In this document: piece after piece, positions 45,303 to 57,912 of the stretch | How the letters are laid out: each line of letters begins with the position of its first letter | How positions within the stretch are numbered: position 1 is the first letter of the stretch | Source: Orobanche coerulescens | Taxonomy: Eukaryota > Streptophyta > Magnoliopsida > Lamiales > Orobanchaceae | Assembly (NCBI GenBank): GCA_033398695.1 | Contig: CM065815.1 | Coordinates: 147,605,001-147,669,000, forward strand | Length of the DNA: 64,000 bases | Direction of reading: 5' to 3' | Program-made: the position numbers and the translations under genes | Notes under the pieces: model-generated | What the model was told of the DNA's origin: nothing | Seen by the model: only the letters and a program-made list of their open reading frames with translations | The model's database searches: none

Positions 45303-46623
45303 ATGGATACCTTTATGACTAATAAGATATCTATGTTTCACATTAACGAGTTTGATGACTGGAGAAACAGGATGAAGAACAAACTCAAAGCCTTCATTGG
45401 AGAATTAAAAGCTCCGCCCGCATCAACAAATACCGACGAATGTCTTCAGGTGGTCACTGATAGTGATTCGTCTGATGATGAGCTAGAGTATAGAGCCTAT
45501 GTGTGCTCTATGGCCGAAGTAAAAGAAGAAAATGAAGACGGCGATGATGATGAGGTAAGCTCTACCTCAACTATTCCCATAAATGCATCTCATACCTTTG
45601 AAAATATGCTGAATGAATTCAATAACATTCAAACGGCCCATGAGATATTGAAAGGAGAAAACATACAGCTTGAAATTTCTAACTTAGAGCTGAAAGAAGA
45701 AAATGACTTGCTGAAGAATAATTACGAAAATATGTCAGTTGATTGCAGCAAAGAAAGTCAATTTAGAAAAACTCATGGAGAGCAATCATCAACTTGCTCA
45801 TAATCTAAATGAGACTAAGTCTCATCTTGAAAGCAAGACAAATGATTTGGCTCTACTCGAAGCCAAAGTAAAATCTCTCGAGAAACGTGAAGGAGAATTA
45901 GAGACAATCTTGAAATCTTTCGAGAAATCCTCTAAAAGAATGGAAGAGATCCTAAGCACTGGGCAACATGCTCATGATAAACGTGGCTTAGGGTACAACT
46001 CGTTCTCCAACAAAGAAAAATCTAGTACGGTATTCGTCAGGAGTGAGGAATCCATCCCTGTATCGAAAGAAGTTCCGAGCCCTGTGAAGGAACCCGTTGC
46101 ACCGCGAAATGCAAAAGCTGCCATTCCGCCCCCGCAACTCTACTATTCGAGACAGTGGAATCAAAAGCCACTCAGACCTGTAAGGCGCACTCCACAGCAT
46201 GCTCCATTAGCATATTATAAGCGCCAGCAGTCATTCAGGAGGAAGGCTGTATCCAACCACCAAAAACCCGTACAACAGTACTCTCAGCACAGCGTGCCTA
46301 GACATTGGATACAAGAGCCCCGTTATCCCTCGAGACAGCAAGTGCCCGTTCAGTATCAACAAAAGCGTTGGGAATCCAACTGGAGACCCATAAGGCAAGC
46401 TGTTAGGCCAAGGAAAATGGCTCCACCTCCGAGACAAAAATCGTACTGGAATAATAACTACAATTCTCGATTTTTCATGCATTATAATGATTACAACAAC
46501 TACGTGCCTGCCCCACGTAGATATCGATATAATGGACCAAAAGTAGCCTACAACAAACAAATTGTTGCCCGGCAAATTTGGGTACCAAAAGGCAATGTCA
46601 CACCAGGACCCAAAGTTACTTGA
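45303..46623 (+). pseudogene. Truncated gag of A2
   Basis: The start is the ATG at 45303 (MDTFMTNKISMF). After about 22 residues the gag core and zinc knuckle are missing: compared with Copia A the sequence jumps from the RNRM segment straight to KNKLKAFIGE. The acidic serine part and the coiled-coil-like part follow (HTFENMLNEFNNIQ, KEENDLLKNNYENMS). A frame change near 45735 leads to a second frame (45739-46623), with more coiled coil and a Gln/Arg/Tyr-rich basic end finishing in ARQIWVPKG. It probably cannot form particles. Confidence 0.8.
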
Positions 46624-47327
46624 TATCCATGCGTCGACATGAATTGGAAATGCTACAGCCAGAAATCCCTGTAAGTTTTTATGCTTTTACTCATTAAGTG
46701 AGGGGGAATGCTGTAAGAACCAAGAATACAGTATCCAACGTTAATTATCTGTACACTCAGAACCGTCAATACAGCACTGTAGTGAACAAAGAACTATGTA
46801 TCCTACAGCTGACGTGTGCAATAATTAAGGGGGAATACAGTACGACCCATGAATACAGTGTTAATCCGAACATTAATTGAATCCTGTATATTCCTTTTGA
46901 GAAGGAACGCTATATTATCTGAGGATACAGTTTGTTGTTTTAAAACAAATTTTATCGTATTGTTACTGTAAGAACTCGTCTGCGAACAGTTCATAGGATA
47001 AGTTGTATTCAACTAGATCACAATGTAAGATTGTGCCTGCGCGCCAATCATAAGCTTAAAATGTAATACACTTCCCTATTAGATGCTATCATTTTAGAAC
47101 TTGCCTGCGAGCAGTTCACATTTCTTTTAGAATAAGTGCTGAAGACCAGATCATTTGACAAGAGATCAAGAAGTATGCTCAAGACATTATCAGTGGGGAT
47201 AAATATTTCCCGTATCAAAGTTGCCAACAAGTGGTTACCGAAAAAGAAGGGAAATTGTTTTTAGAAGTTTTGGCATGATCAAAGGAATTTTGAAAGAAGG
47301 TTTGGAAATTATCAAAAAGGGGGAAAT
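46624..47327 (+). other. A2 3' non-coding region with purine tracts
   Basis: No coding frame is credible. GGGGGAAT-type purine tracts lie at about 46701-46709, 46827-46835 and 47314-47327. ATACAG / CTGTAT strings are frequent between 46640 and 46930, as in the LTR. AATTATCAAAA (47307-47317) pairs with TTTTGATAATT (47349-47359) in the LTR around a 31-nt loop. Confidence 0.75.
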
Positions 47328-48582
47328 TGTTGGGATATAATAATGTTGTTTTGATAATTGCCAAACAAAAGCTTGATACAGCAAGCCCTGTATCAAAAGC
47401 CGGTTGAAGTTGCAATCCTGTATCGAAGACCTTATCATAGCGCCAGCATACAGCAAGTTCTCGCGCCACCAAGATACAGCAACAAAAAGCCAAGTATGGA
47501 AGCTGCCTCGAATCTCAATACAGCACCCTTCCATACAGCGCCTGACTATTCCATTATGCCTACAGCACCAGTGGATACAGCATTCACATCGAAACAGGAC
47601 TGAAGACCGTTTGGAAAGGAATCTTTGATATTTACTAAAGTCAAGTACCGTTCGATAAAGAAGTATTTAAATACTCAAGGATAAAGTATTTAAATCTTGA
47701 AGGTATCGAGAGATCTTCAAATCCCGCAATATCCGGATCCTGGTCTATTCAATTCAACTATCAAATCTTGCCCAACAGATCTATATCAACGGATATATCC
47801 AAAGAATGCTATATATATCCCCAGAATTTGAAGATCAACAAGTAGAAGAAGCGATCAAGAGAAGCAATCAATATACGATTTCAATCACCAAGTGAAAAAG
47901 CTATTATTATATACATCAGAGCAAAACATATCTCCAGAAACTTTACGCAATTGGATCAAGAGAGATATACGATTGCTCAACATCAAGGATGACCATCATC
48001 AGCTCAAGAACATCATAGTCAAAGCTGCTTTACTAACCCGGTTACCTACCTATTACCATTAAGTAAAAACCGAGCACTGAGTGTAATCAACAAGTAATTC
48101 TGACCTGTGTGGGACGAATAAGAGGACGAAGCTTTGGAACTGTGTGTGAAGAAGCTAGTCAAGAAGGAAGCTTTAACCAATCTGTGTGAACGGTTGAAAG
48201 CGACATTCTTTGTATCAATCTGTGTGAACGATACAAGGATAGGTTTGATTATAGATACATAGTTGTGTACGCAGTATTTATAACAAACGTTTTACTCCTG
48301 TGTGGAGGACCAGTGGACGTAGAGGGGTTTACCTCGAACCACTTAAATACTGTGTTATTTACCTTTTGCTGTTACTGTTTTCATAACTGTGATTTATTCA
48401 AGTATACACAACAAAACCCTGTACGCACCAAGCTAACAGGAGATCAAACCGAGTTGCTGTATCGACTGCAACTTACTGTATTAGAGACTTCCGCTACGCA
48501 CTCAGACTCGAAAACCATACAGCCTGTTGCTTAAACATTTCCCAGGCTATATCGAGTTTAATTTTTAGAAAGGGGACCAACA
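47328..48582 (+). repeat. 3' LTR of A2
   Basis: This 1,255-bp LTR is close to 43941-45191, but most differences sit at CTG/CAG: 48362-48391 has CTGTTACTG and ACTG where the partner near 44970-44998 has CCATTCTTG and GCG. Confidence 0.9.
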
Positions 48583-48587
48583 CCGGT

Positions 48588-50732
48588 CATATGCCTCGAG
48601 CATCCAGAGTCTACAAACCATTCTTCACCTCCAAAATTTGAGCTTGAGGAGATGTGGTTGTAGTCCTTCCACCTTTTCTGCAATTAAACAAGCAGAGATT
48701 TAGGTACCCAAATTTGTGTGGGTCCTTTGGGGTTAGTTGGTTTCCTGGAGAATTGATTTCTCCTTGGATTATAGAAATTGTTATTATTATTATAACCCTT
48801 ATAAGGTGTCTGTGGTCGAGGTCTGAATCTTCTGGTTGGATTGTATACCGGATATTCCTCAAAATTTTGATAGTGTGGGCCATATCTAAATCTAGACTGA
48901 GACCATTTATTAAATCTTTGTGGTCTCCACACTTGTTCATTTTGATAATTAGGATAACCTTGAGGTTTCCATCTGCCCCTCCCATTATGAAATCTATTTT
49001 TGGGGAGTTGTTGGTAATAGTGGGCATGTTGTCTGGCCGCTTTTGCAGGGCCACGCCTAGTCGCTGTCTAGGTGGGCATGCTGGTGTAACATTGCGGCTA
49101 GACGTTTGACTTGGCTGTTGCCTGTTTTTGAATATCGGTTTATATACAGGCTCAGCAGTCGAGACTATTGTTTCTCCCTTGATAAACTTGGTTTCAGAAC
49201 TAGAGGGAGTGTGAGAATCATATCCAAGGCCTGATTTGGTATATAGTGACCTCTTATAAGTACACAATTCTCCCAGAGTTGAAGACGCCTTCAGTGAGGT
49301 TATTTCCTGCGCCTGAGTTTTATTTATCTGAGCCAGCTTAGTAAACTCAGCTTTGGCATGAGCAAATGCAGCTGATTTTTCTTTAAGTAAAATGGTTAGC
49401 CGATCTATCTCAGCTGTATTGACATTTGCCTGGTTTTTAAAGTCTGCTGTAGTTGTCTCAACCTTATTCAAATCTAGACTGAGTTTTTCGAAATCATTTT
49501 TCAGCTGCCTATTCTCATCTTGCAGCTGAGTCTTCTCTACGTCTGACTTGGTGTGCGATTTGAGTGTTTCAAAATCTTTAAATAAGCGATTTACCGATTC
49601 ATGTAGATCCATATCTTGTGACATGGTGAGCTATTATTTGAACCGTGGGTTTAGAAGTTACCTCTTCATCGACTAGGTTTGCCATCGTGCAATCATACTC
49701 CTCGTCTTCATCGAAAAGAATCCGCTGCTTGATTCGACATGCTCTGGTCTTCTCCGATGAGGGCCTTTCTTCTATCTTCCTTTACGCCCACCTCCTTCTT
49801 GGTTTCGTCCTTCTTGAGCTCGGGACAATCCATTTGAATGTGTCCTATTTTGTGACAGTTGTAGCATTCTACTTTCCAGCTTCCACCTTACGGTTCCTTC
49901 TTGGATTCTCCTTGTAGTTTTTCTTATACTTGGAGTAGTTCTTTCAAATTCTTGAACCTTTGCATTATGAAAGCCATTTCTTCCTCAAAATCTAGTGGAT
50001 TTGGAGGTTTCACATCGAGATAGGCTCTTGGCGGGGACTCGCCGCAAATGCGATTCCCTTCTCTGCAGCTCGATTGAGGATGAACTTGGAAGCTCGAACT
50101 CATAAGCCTTCGATCGAGAACAGACTCTGAATCTTTATCTTATTCAGGTCCTTGGACTCTCTCATGGCTACGGCCTTCATGCTCCATTCGGGGTTGAGAG
50201 ATCTGAGGACCTTTAGTGCCATTTCCCTGTTGCCATAGGTTTTGCCCAGGGAGTTGATCTCATTAATAATTTCAGTGAACCTTGTGTCCACTTGATCTAT
50301 GGATTCACCATTCTACATTTTAAAGTTGTCAAATTTTTGGATAGCAATTGACAGCTTGTTTTCCTTGATCAGCTCCGTTCCTTCACACATTAGGGCTAAT
50401 GTGTCCCAAATTTCTTTGGCATTCTTACAGTTCTTGATCTTGACCATGGTGGATTTGTCAAGAGTTTGATATAACACATCTCTGGCCTGGTTATCAAGAT
50501 TGGCCAGCTTTCTTTCTTCGGGAGTCAGCTCCGTCCTCTTCTTAGGAATCTTCTCTGGCCTCCCAACTGCGATCTCCTCTGCTGTGTTGTCCTTTTCAAA
50601 GATGAATGGACCGTATTCAATGATGCACCACATGTCGTCATGAATTGAATATAAGTGTGCCTGCATCCTTATCTTCCACAGATCATACTCGTCAACTGAA
50701 AACACAGGGAGTCTAGAGTGCATGTGTTCCAT
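48588..50732 (-). pseudogene. gag of Copia B, frameshifted
   Basis: The likely start is the minus-strand ATG at 50732-50730 (MEHMHSRLPVF). The first 140 residues (SVDEYDLWKIRMQAHL, LANLDNQARDVLYQ, KEIWDTLALMCEGTEL) are a UBN2-type gag. Frame changes near 50310 and 50100 follow. A CCHC knuckle (CYNCHKIGHIQMDC) is readable at about 49826-49868. The C-terminal part (49624-48611) begins with a long coiled-coil-like stretch and turns basic and Gln/Asn-rich. It runs into the protease at about 48626. Confidence 0.85.
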
Positions 50733-50799
50733 TATAAAGTGAGAGTAAAGATATATATCTCTGATATAGATCTGGTTCGTGAAATAAATGAACCAACCT

Positions 50800-50810
50800 C
50801 TCCGATACCA
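50800..50810 (-). promoter_or_regulatory. Primer-binding site of Copia B
   Basis: On the minus strand TGGTATCGGAG starts 2 bp from the 5' LTR border, as in Copia A and Copia F. Confidence 0.85.
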
Positions 50811-53800
50811 CTTGTAGGTCACAAGTCGTCCGGGGGGGGGGGGTGAATAGACTTGTTGAAACTCTTGAACTCTTTTTCACGAAGAGTGAGTTTCTTCAGC
50901 TGATAGTTAAACAAATGACTTGGAGTCGTTTGTTCTTGGATATGTGCGGAAGTCAGCTGATGACGAATAGAAATTAACTTAATGAAATACTTAACAATGT
51001 ATGCAGCAGTTAAAGTATGATGCAAGAAACAAGAATAACACAGGCAATTATAGTGGTCTCAGAGGTGGGGTAATCCTCTACTAATCCACTTTTCTCCAAA
51101 CCAGTTGGAGATGAATTCACTATAATTTTCAACCAGTGATAAATATTACAGTGATTCAAACCACACTACAACAGCTTCCAACCAGTGGAAATCCGTGCCG
51201 TTGCACACACTTGACTGCCTTGCACCTCTTGATCCTCGATCCTCGGATGCCTTTACAGTCTCTTACTTCAACCAGTGAAGTACCCCGTACTCAAGATTAT
51301 AGACAAGAGTTTTTGTCTTCTCCAACTTAAGAGCTTCCTTAAGTATGAACTTTTAGATCTGCTCTTTTCACGATGCTATTGATTGCTTTAGATTGCTTGA
51401 TTGCTTTGATCGCTAGAATGTATGTTCGCACCGGTAGTTGCTCAGTTTCAAATCTTCGGATATATATAGATCACGATCTCTGAGCTTTTTCCTTGTAGCC
51501 GTTGCAAATCTTTTGAACAAATCCGTCCGTTGGAGGGAGACTTCATTGTTTATTCTTTCTGAACGTTGCAAGGCTGGATTCCCATTATTTAATTTTATCT
51601 TCCGACTGTTGTGAAGACTTCTGCATGTGAGCGCCGAATCTTTTGAATGTAAAATGATTAAAGTCTTCAAGGTGGGTCTGGATGATTTATTTAAATCATA
51701 TCTCTTGCGGGAATCACTCCAATTTGTCTCTTCACGTTGCATGTGAGCTTTCCGTAATACTTGACTTTTCAACACATGCTGACGTGGACTTGGAGTACTT
51801 GGCTGCCTTCGAGTGTAACACCCCCAGATTTAACCGGAAATATTACAGCGCCGTGGGCCCCGAGATGGAACCCACAAGGCTAAAAGAAATTTTCGCAAAC
51901 ATTTACAAATGCCCAAGAGGCCAACGACGGTACTATCTTTAAAAATTCACAAAGACATATAAAATCCATTTATCAAAAACCGTCGTAAAAACTCTTTTGA
52001 AATCGCAAGGCCAAACAGCCGACACTCAAAAGTTTAGAAAACGATTTCCAAAGTAACCTCAGTTACTAGATACCAAAAGAGCATTTCAAAATACTCACGC
52101 AGCGGAAAAAGACCAACCATAAAGATACTCTAGCAGCGGAATACAAGAACCAATCAAGAAACTCAATGCACACAACATGTCCTAGCTAGTATCCTCCGGG
52201 AAGATCATCTCTTCACGACCGCTACAAGCTCGATACTCCGAGAACCTAAAAAGAAATCCCACGACGGGGTCAGCCATAATATCCAACAATGATAACTGTC
52301 ACATCACATTAATAATAACATACCAATGAGAATACAACATAAGAATATGACCAACATAATCTTACCGCCATGACTTTGCTTACTCAAGAAATTCTCATCA
52401 GAATAACCATTATCACATTTCACATCCTGTACTCGATTAACCAATAAACTCGAACATAATATCTGTATTGTACCTCAAACAATACTCAAGATTCTCAAAC
52501 TGTCATCACCAACTCACGATACGTAAATATACCATTACCGACCAATACGATCCATCGAATAACATCATCAAATCCCAAGACGATAACCGATTTTCCATCA
52601 AAGACAAATACCAAGGAAATACGGAACATACCTCGAGATATGAAGTGCCACAACAATCATATCAGTCTAATCCGAGATCAGATCAATGCAATACGGACAC
52701 GGTCCTAACACAAGACCTACAAATGCATACTCATATGACCACGTCAATATGATCACAGCAATATCAATCATGTATACTCAATGGAAATCCGACGATCCAG
52801 CGCCCTCAGCATAGATCCCTTTGTTGATCCTATCAGATCAACATAAGGTGGATAACTAACAATACAAATATGAACAACAACTTATGATACAATCAATGAT
52901 GCGAATTCACAAGATTCCATCAACACAATACCGTAATCCAACGATCCAGCCCTCAAAGATAGATCCCCATGATGATCCCGTCGAACCAACGCATGGTGGA
53001 AAACTCCGTCCAACGATCCAGCGCCCTCGAATAGATCCTCATGATGATCCCGTCGAACCAATGCATGATGGACATTCGATCCAGCGCCCAAGATAGATCC
53101 TCATAATCCCATCGGATTATTTACACAACATAAACAACACAATATGCATACACATATGCAAATCAACACGTTCATCAACATGAACAACATAACATGCACG
53201 AAAACATGAAAATTTACTAGACGACTTCATGTTCAACAACATGAAAGAAAGTGTACGAGACCAAAATAAATAACATTAAACCATAATCAATATGGAATAC
53301 TTGCCCCGAGTCCTTCGGGAGCAACCTCGATGTCCAATCATCACCGACGATTATCCTCAATGCTCGGCGTTCCAAACGCATACAATGAACTATAGATACT
53401 CATATCCTCGTCTTTACCATAATGTAACCTCGATACTCGAACATACGAAGAATCGAGATAAAGCATATACATTATGATTTACCTCCGAATCGAAAGAACG
53501 ATATGCGATCCGAATACCCGAGTTCACAATAATAATCATCGCTATATGCATTATAAACGAAATGAAATCAAAACCATTCATTAAATATTATAATGCGCAA
53601 GTAATAACTTGCCTCGATACCGATATCGCAAGCCGCTGCCGAACACACCGCTTTGTCTACGAGCTCCTCATCCCCGATCAAAAGCAATACAATGGACATA
53701 CTCGAACACAACCGCAATATCTGGTTATAATCACCGATCAATAATCTCAACCTATCGAAGAAATCAAATAACACATATCCGATAACAATCAACAACCGAC

Positions 53801-53919
53801 AAAACTAACCAATCGAACTCAACGGTTCAACACAACCTCGAATAAACGCAATGAACAAACCAAATCAAACCATCACGAATTCATAATCAAAACACAAAAA
53901 TATCGCACTGTCGCCTACT

Positions 53920-53998
53920 TAGCGCACGTTAAACGCATAACGTAGCGTGCGCTAAGTTGTCCGTTAGCGTGCGCTAGCGGTAAGCTTAGCGTGCGCTA
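53920..53998 (-). promoter_or_regulatory. Downstream box group in the Gypsy C 3' LTR
   Basis: There are four boxes, three with the TG centre on the + strand (CA on the sense strand) and one with the opposite centre and a changed arm. The group lies about 660-750 bp downstream of the TATA box on the sense strand. The same group is at 60028-60109 and, in Gypsy D, at 63700-63781. Confidence 0.7.
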
Positions 53999-54660
53999 AT
54001 GTCTGATGGCATGCATTCCAAACATCGACTCACATCTTGTGACTACGAATCCGAATGAAGGGAGACATAAATCCCCATATCTCTTGAAGATAAACGACCC
54101 CATAATTATCACAATGATCATGTCAATGTCCATATATCAATAACAACCTCAATAATAAAACCGACTCGATAACAAGGATCATATCATGCTAAATGAATTC
54201 AACCTAGTATCATGATTCATCTCATCTAAATCGACCAATATAATTACCAAGATTCAGAAATCCTTCTTAGATCGGGTTAAATGAATCAACATCCTTATGG
54301 TATGAAGAATCTTAACTAACATCCGAAACTCTTATCAAAATTCCATTGAATCTCATATAACATCATCATATGATTATCCAACATGCTCCTTGCATGAAAT
54401 CATCCAAGAAAAATGAACCACTAATGAAGGAATACGAAGATTACCTGGTTTAGATGAACCAAAAAGAAGAACATTAGAACTCCATCCAAAGAATCATGAA
54501 CAACTTAAAGGACAAGGCTTGAATCCATGCTCTCCATCTTAATCTTGTTAAAGATCACCATCTCTCAGTGTTTGAGACCTCAAACCTCTTTCTAAAAACT
54601 CTCTCTCTCGGTTGCAAGGAAGGAATGGACGAAATGCTTAATAACACCCTTCTGTCCCTT

Positions 54661-55182
54661 TTTATAATATTCATTATTAGCGTGCGCTAACATCTCATGT
54701 TTAGCGTGCGCTACCGCCTTAGCATGCGCTAACTGACTTTGTTAGCGTGCGCTATCGAAGCCCAGAGGCTACTGCCTTGCTTCGTAAACTAGCTTACGTA
54801 CGTAATGCCCATGCATTAACGTACGTAAAACATCCTGCCTAGCGTACGCAAGTCATTTACCTTAGCGTGCGCTAATACCAGTTGACTTGCTACAGTCTAC
54901 ACCTACCACGAAGATGCTCGTGACCCCACCACCGAAATCAACCAATAAAGCCAAGATTCCTGTTGACCGATATATAGTTAGCGTGCGCTAATCAACATGC
55001 ATTAGCGTGCGCTAACACTACATTACAACATCCGTTGACTTATCGAACGTGCGCCGAAAGTGGCACGGTCCACGCGTAGATTCCTTCCGATCGGATTGTA
55101 TTAGCGTGCGTTATCTTATATCCGTAGCGTGCGCTAATCCCGCACGATAGCGTGCGCTACTCATGATTATTAGCGTGCGCTA
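54661..55182 (-). promoter_or_regulatory. Gypsy C 3' LTR promoter: about 14 boxes, then TATA
   Basis: On the + strand the boxes read TAGCGTGCGCTA, so on the sense strand they read TAGCGCACGCTA, as in Copia F. Three or four members have the TACGTACGTA form. The array spans 54678-55182 and the TATA box (sense TTATAAA) lies at 54661-54667, 10 bp beyond the last box. The sense polarity is uniform in this group. Confidence 0.78.
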
Positions 55183-55480
55183 ATAATGTTACACTTAGCC
55201 ATTTCCAGCTGTTACCGCTGTCTCGACATACCGAAAACACATATACACTTACCGAATACATATATGAATCCAATAATATTCTTATACGATATACTCTATA
55301 TCAAGTACGATAACACGATACACGATATCCTCAAATGTAGCGTCGGCGGATATGACAATTATACCGATCTGACATCTCAGTCCTTTATTTATTTTATTCC
55401 TACTGCATGATTCCACGCTGTACAATATAACCCGAATAAAATAATATCAAACAACAGTAGTAGAAATTCCGGATATTACA

Positions 55481-57912
55481 TTCTACACCACTTAAAATAA
55501 GTTTCGTCCTCGAAACTTGCAATCCGTCATAAAACAAACAAACATACCTTCCAACCCAAAATATCCCCAAAACCATCACGACAACGATCAATTATCGTCA
55601 TCACTGAATAACCAAAAGAGAATACTTACAAATACGCAGGTCGACGATCTCCTGAAATACTAGCAAGCGGTCTCACTGTACAGTCTCAATACGCTTACGA
55701 TCACAATTCCCTGAGTCTCAACAAAATATATCATCTTCGGATGAAACAATCTGCCCGAATCAAATCCTGTCTGCCTGATTACATAATCAAGTCCCAATTC
55801 CGATAAGACGAATAATATACAATACATATACGAAACAACTGCCCAAAACAACGACACGAATCCCGAAACATCAACAAAAATCCGAACGCTCAGATGATCA
55901 CCAATAATGATCAACAATCAAACGAATTTATCATCGACATGATAAATTCCAATATGACCAACCAGAGGTCAAAACACAATCGAGAATATCATCAACGTGA
56001 TAAACTCCAATATTACCAACGAATGATCAACGAAAATCGAGAATACCTTCACACGATAAACTCCAACACGATCAACACAGAACCACAGAAACAGATATAC
56101 GAAATAATAACATTCTCAAAACGACAAATCAATCACGTACAGTAAATCTCAATAAACATACCCAACTGGCGAACATATTCCTCGGCACACGAACAACCAA
56201 TCACAAATCGATGAACATACCTAATTATACATGGAGTGGGAACGACCACTCAATATCCAAAACCACCGGATGGGGTCACCATCCCCAAATTTACACTTAC
56301 AAAGAAATCATTCAAAGATCACTATGGTAAGATTGCGCAACTACCGCACCAATGGACTCACATAGCACATATGTCCCGGTTTTACAAAGTCCAAAGTTCC
56401 AAAATTACATCCTGCACATGAATCTACAACGCGCAGTATATTTCTCTTATCTGATCAATCAACCGATCATCCTTGCATAACCAGTCTACCATACTAAACT
56501 TCGAATCTCTTTTCCTTGTACCATCGATATGATATGCCCGATGCACTAAATGCGTATGTACATCAATCACATTTTCAATACCAGTTTGAAATCATATATT
56601 CTTGTCACGAAGACAATTTTCGAAAGTTCTTTCAAGAGTTTGAAAACTCAAAACATAAATTTTCGTAAGACCACGAAATCAATTTTAAAAATTAAATCGG
56701 CTCGCTGGTGCCAAGTTCTCGATAAAAATTCTTTTCAAATAGACACGATTAAATAAAATGAAATTTATGCAAATGCTTGTCCATATCCATACTCCTGTAT
56801 ATCAGTTCAGCTTGTCACCAATATCCACCGATATTCCATCGGAAATACCACACGATCGAGTTCCAAAACCTCAATATATAGACTCCGATAAAAACTCCTT
56901 TTCCACACATGACTCGTATCGTCAACCATTTACCCATCCTGGATCACCTCAAATATGATATGACAAAACGTTGAAACAAATCAAGCAAATCAAACACGGC
57001 GAAAGACTTCCCGAGAGGTTCCATTTGAACGAGTAAACCAGAGCCTCGAAAGGCGGAAATAACATAGGTAAACGATTGGTAAAGTATTTTACAAATCTCG
57101 GGAGTTTTAGAAAACAGGAAGGTCTTTTGAAATGTTAGGGTCTCAGCCCGTATCTCATTCCACATTACAAGAAGTTTAAAAAGTAGAAAACTCTTTTCGG
57201 ACCCAAGTCCTGAGTTATAAAACCATTTCAAAATCGATTGGGTCTCGGCCCAAAATCATTTTCCGTAAAACGTCCGTAAGACATTCATTTTGAAGAGTAT
57301 CATTTTCAAATGTTCAAAAGCGGTTCATATATCATAAAATGAATTAACATGACTACATGTTCTCCTGAACAATCCACAATATTTCTCCCAATGCACAATT
57401 CCGTTCCAAAATTTAATCGACATACTGATTTTCAAAATCATAGTTTCTCCATTCATCAATCATGTCCCACTTTTGTTACCTTATACTGTAACGCATGATA
57501 TCTGCTGAATCTCAAAACGTATCAACTTAGAACGGCAATAAATCTCAATGAAATTCAAAAATCCAAATACTTACAGATCGTGAAGCCGACGATTCCCCGT
57601 GATACTGGCACATGTATCGACTCTAGAAAATACTCAACACGGATATTTTCAAAACACACGTTTTGCCAAGTCAGTTCGACTCAAGAACACAATACATCTC
57701 ATTCCAGAGAATCTCGTTTAACACCATTTGGAAAAGTTTATAACAACCCCAATACTACACTGGCAATCGCATAACCCATAAGCCCGAGTGAACAACAAAA
57801 ACTCACGGCTCCAATATTTGTCAATTGACAACTCGAATGAGGCAACGAAAACACGACCCAACTCGACCCAAATGCCTAGGTTTTCTCAACCTAAGGCTCC
57901 GATACCATATTC
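55481..57912 (-). other. Internal region of Gypsy C, no recognisable genes
   Basis: Between the LTRs only the 3' border motif (about 55499-55518), a short purine-rich tract (sense AAGTGGTGTAGAA) and the primer-binding site can be recognised. Open frames are all under 100 codons and without known motifs. The stretch 56940-57300 is unusually rich in GAAA/TTTC. I see nothing else in it. Confidence 0.65.
57897..57908 (-). promoter_or_regulatory. Primer-binding site of Gypsy C
   Basis: On the minus strand TGGTATCGGAGC lies 4 bp from the 5' LTR border, for initiator tRNA-Met priming. Confidence 0.8.

Larger units (their letters stand above)
43941..48582 (+). mobile_element. A2: deleted, non-autonomous relative of Copia A
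   Basis: LTRs 43941-45191 and 47328-48582 enclose 2.1 kb with a truncated gag and no pol. CCGGT is duplicated on both sides (43936-43940, 48583-48587). The primer-binding site is at 45194-45205, and a purine tract at 47314-47327 lies next to the 3' LTR. It moved with the help of another element, as it has no enzymes of its own. Confidence 0.9.
42820..48640 (-). pseudogene. Copia B protease and integrase, split by A2
   Basis: The minus-strand retropepsin loop ([13 protein letters not shown]) lies at about 48588-48626 and is cut by A2, with the CCGGT duplication. The frame resumes at 43940 with MLDKYIKERG. Integrase has CDACQKEKQ (zinc Cys pair), LLHMDLFGPI (first Asp), RSDRGGEF (second Asp) and AQQNGVAERRN (Glu), reading down to about 43005. 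The last segment (FHVFGCKCF, then GYSQRSKAYRVF) reaches about 42780 in another frame. The long frame that reads from A2 LTR sequence into integrase is an artefact of the insertion. Confidence 0.87.
51814..55480 (-). repeat. 3' LTR of Gypsy C
   Basis: This 3,667-bp LTR contains tandem units of about 65 bp around CGATCCAGCGCC / GATGATCCCGTCGAACCAA (about 52939-53110) and two groups of TAGCG/CGCTA boxes. Short open frames in it are not credible genes. Confidence 0.88.

Noticed and set aside
52468..52752. 94-codon frame repeated at 58567
   Set aside because: The two are simply the two LTRs of Gypsy C. There is no recognisable motif, and composition matches the flanking non-coding LTR.
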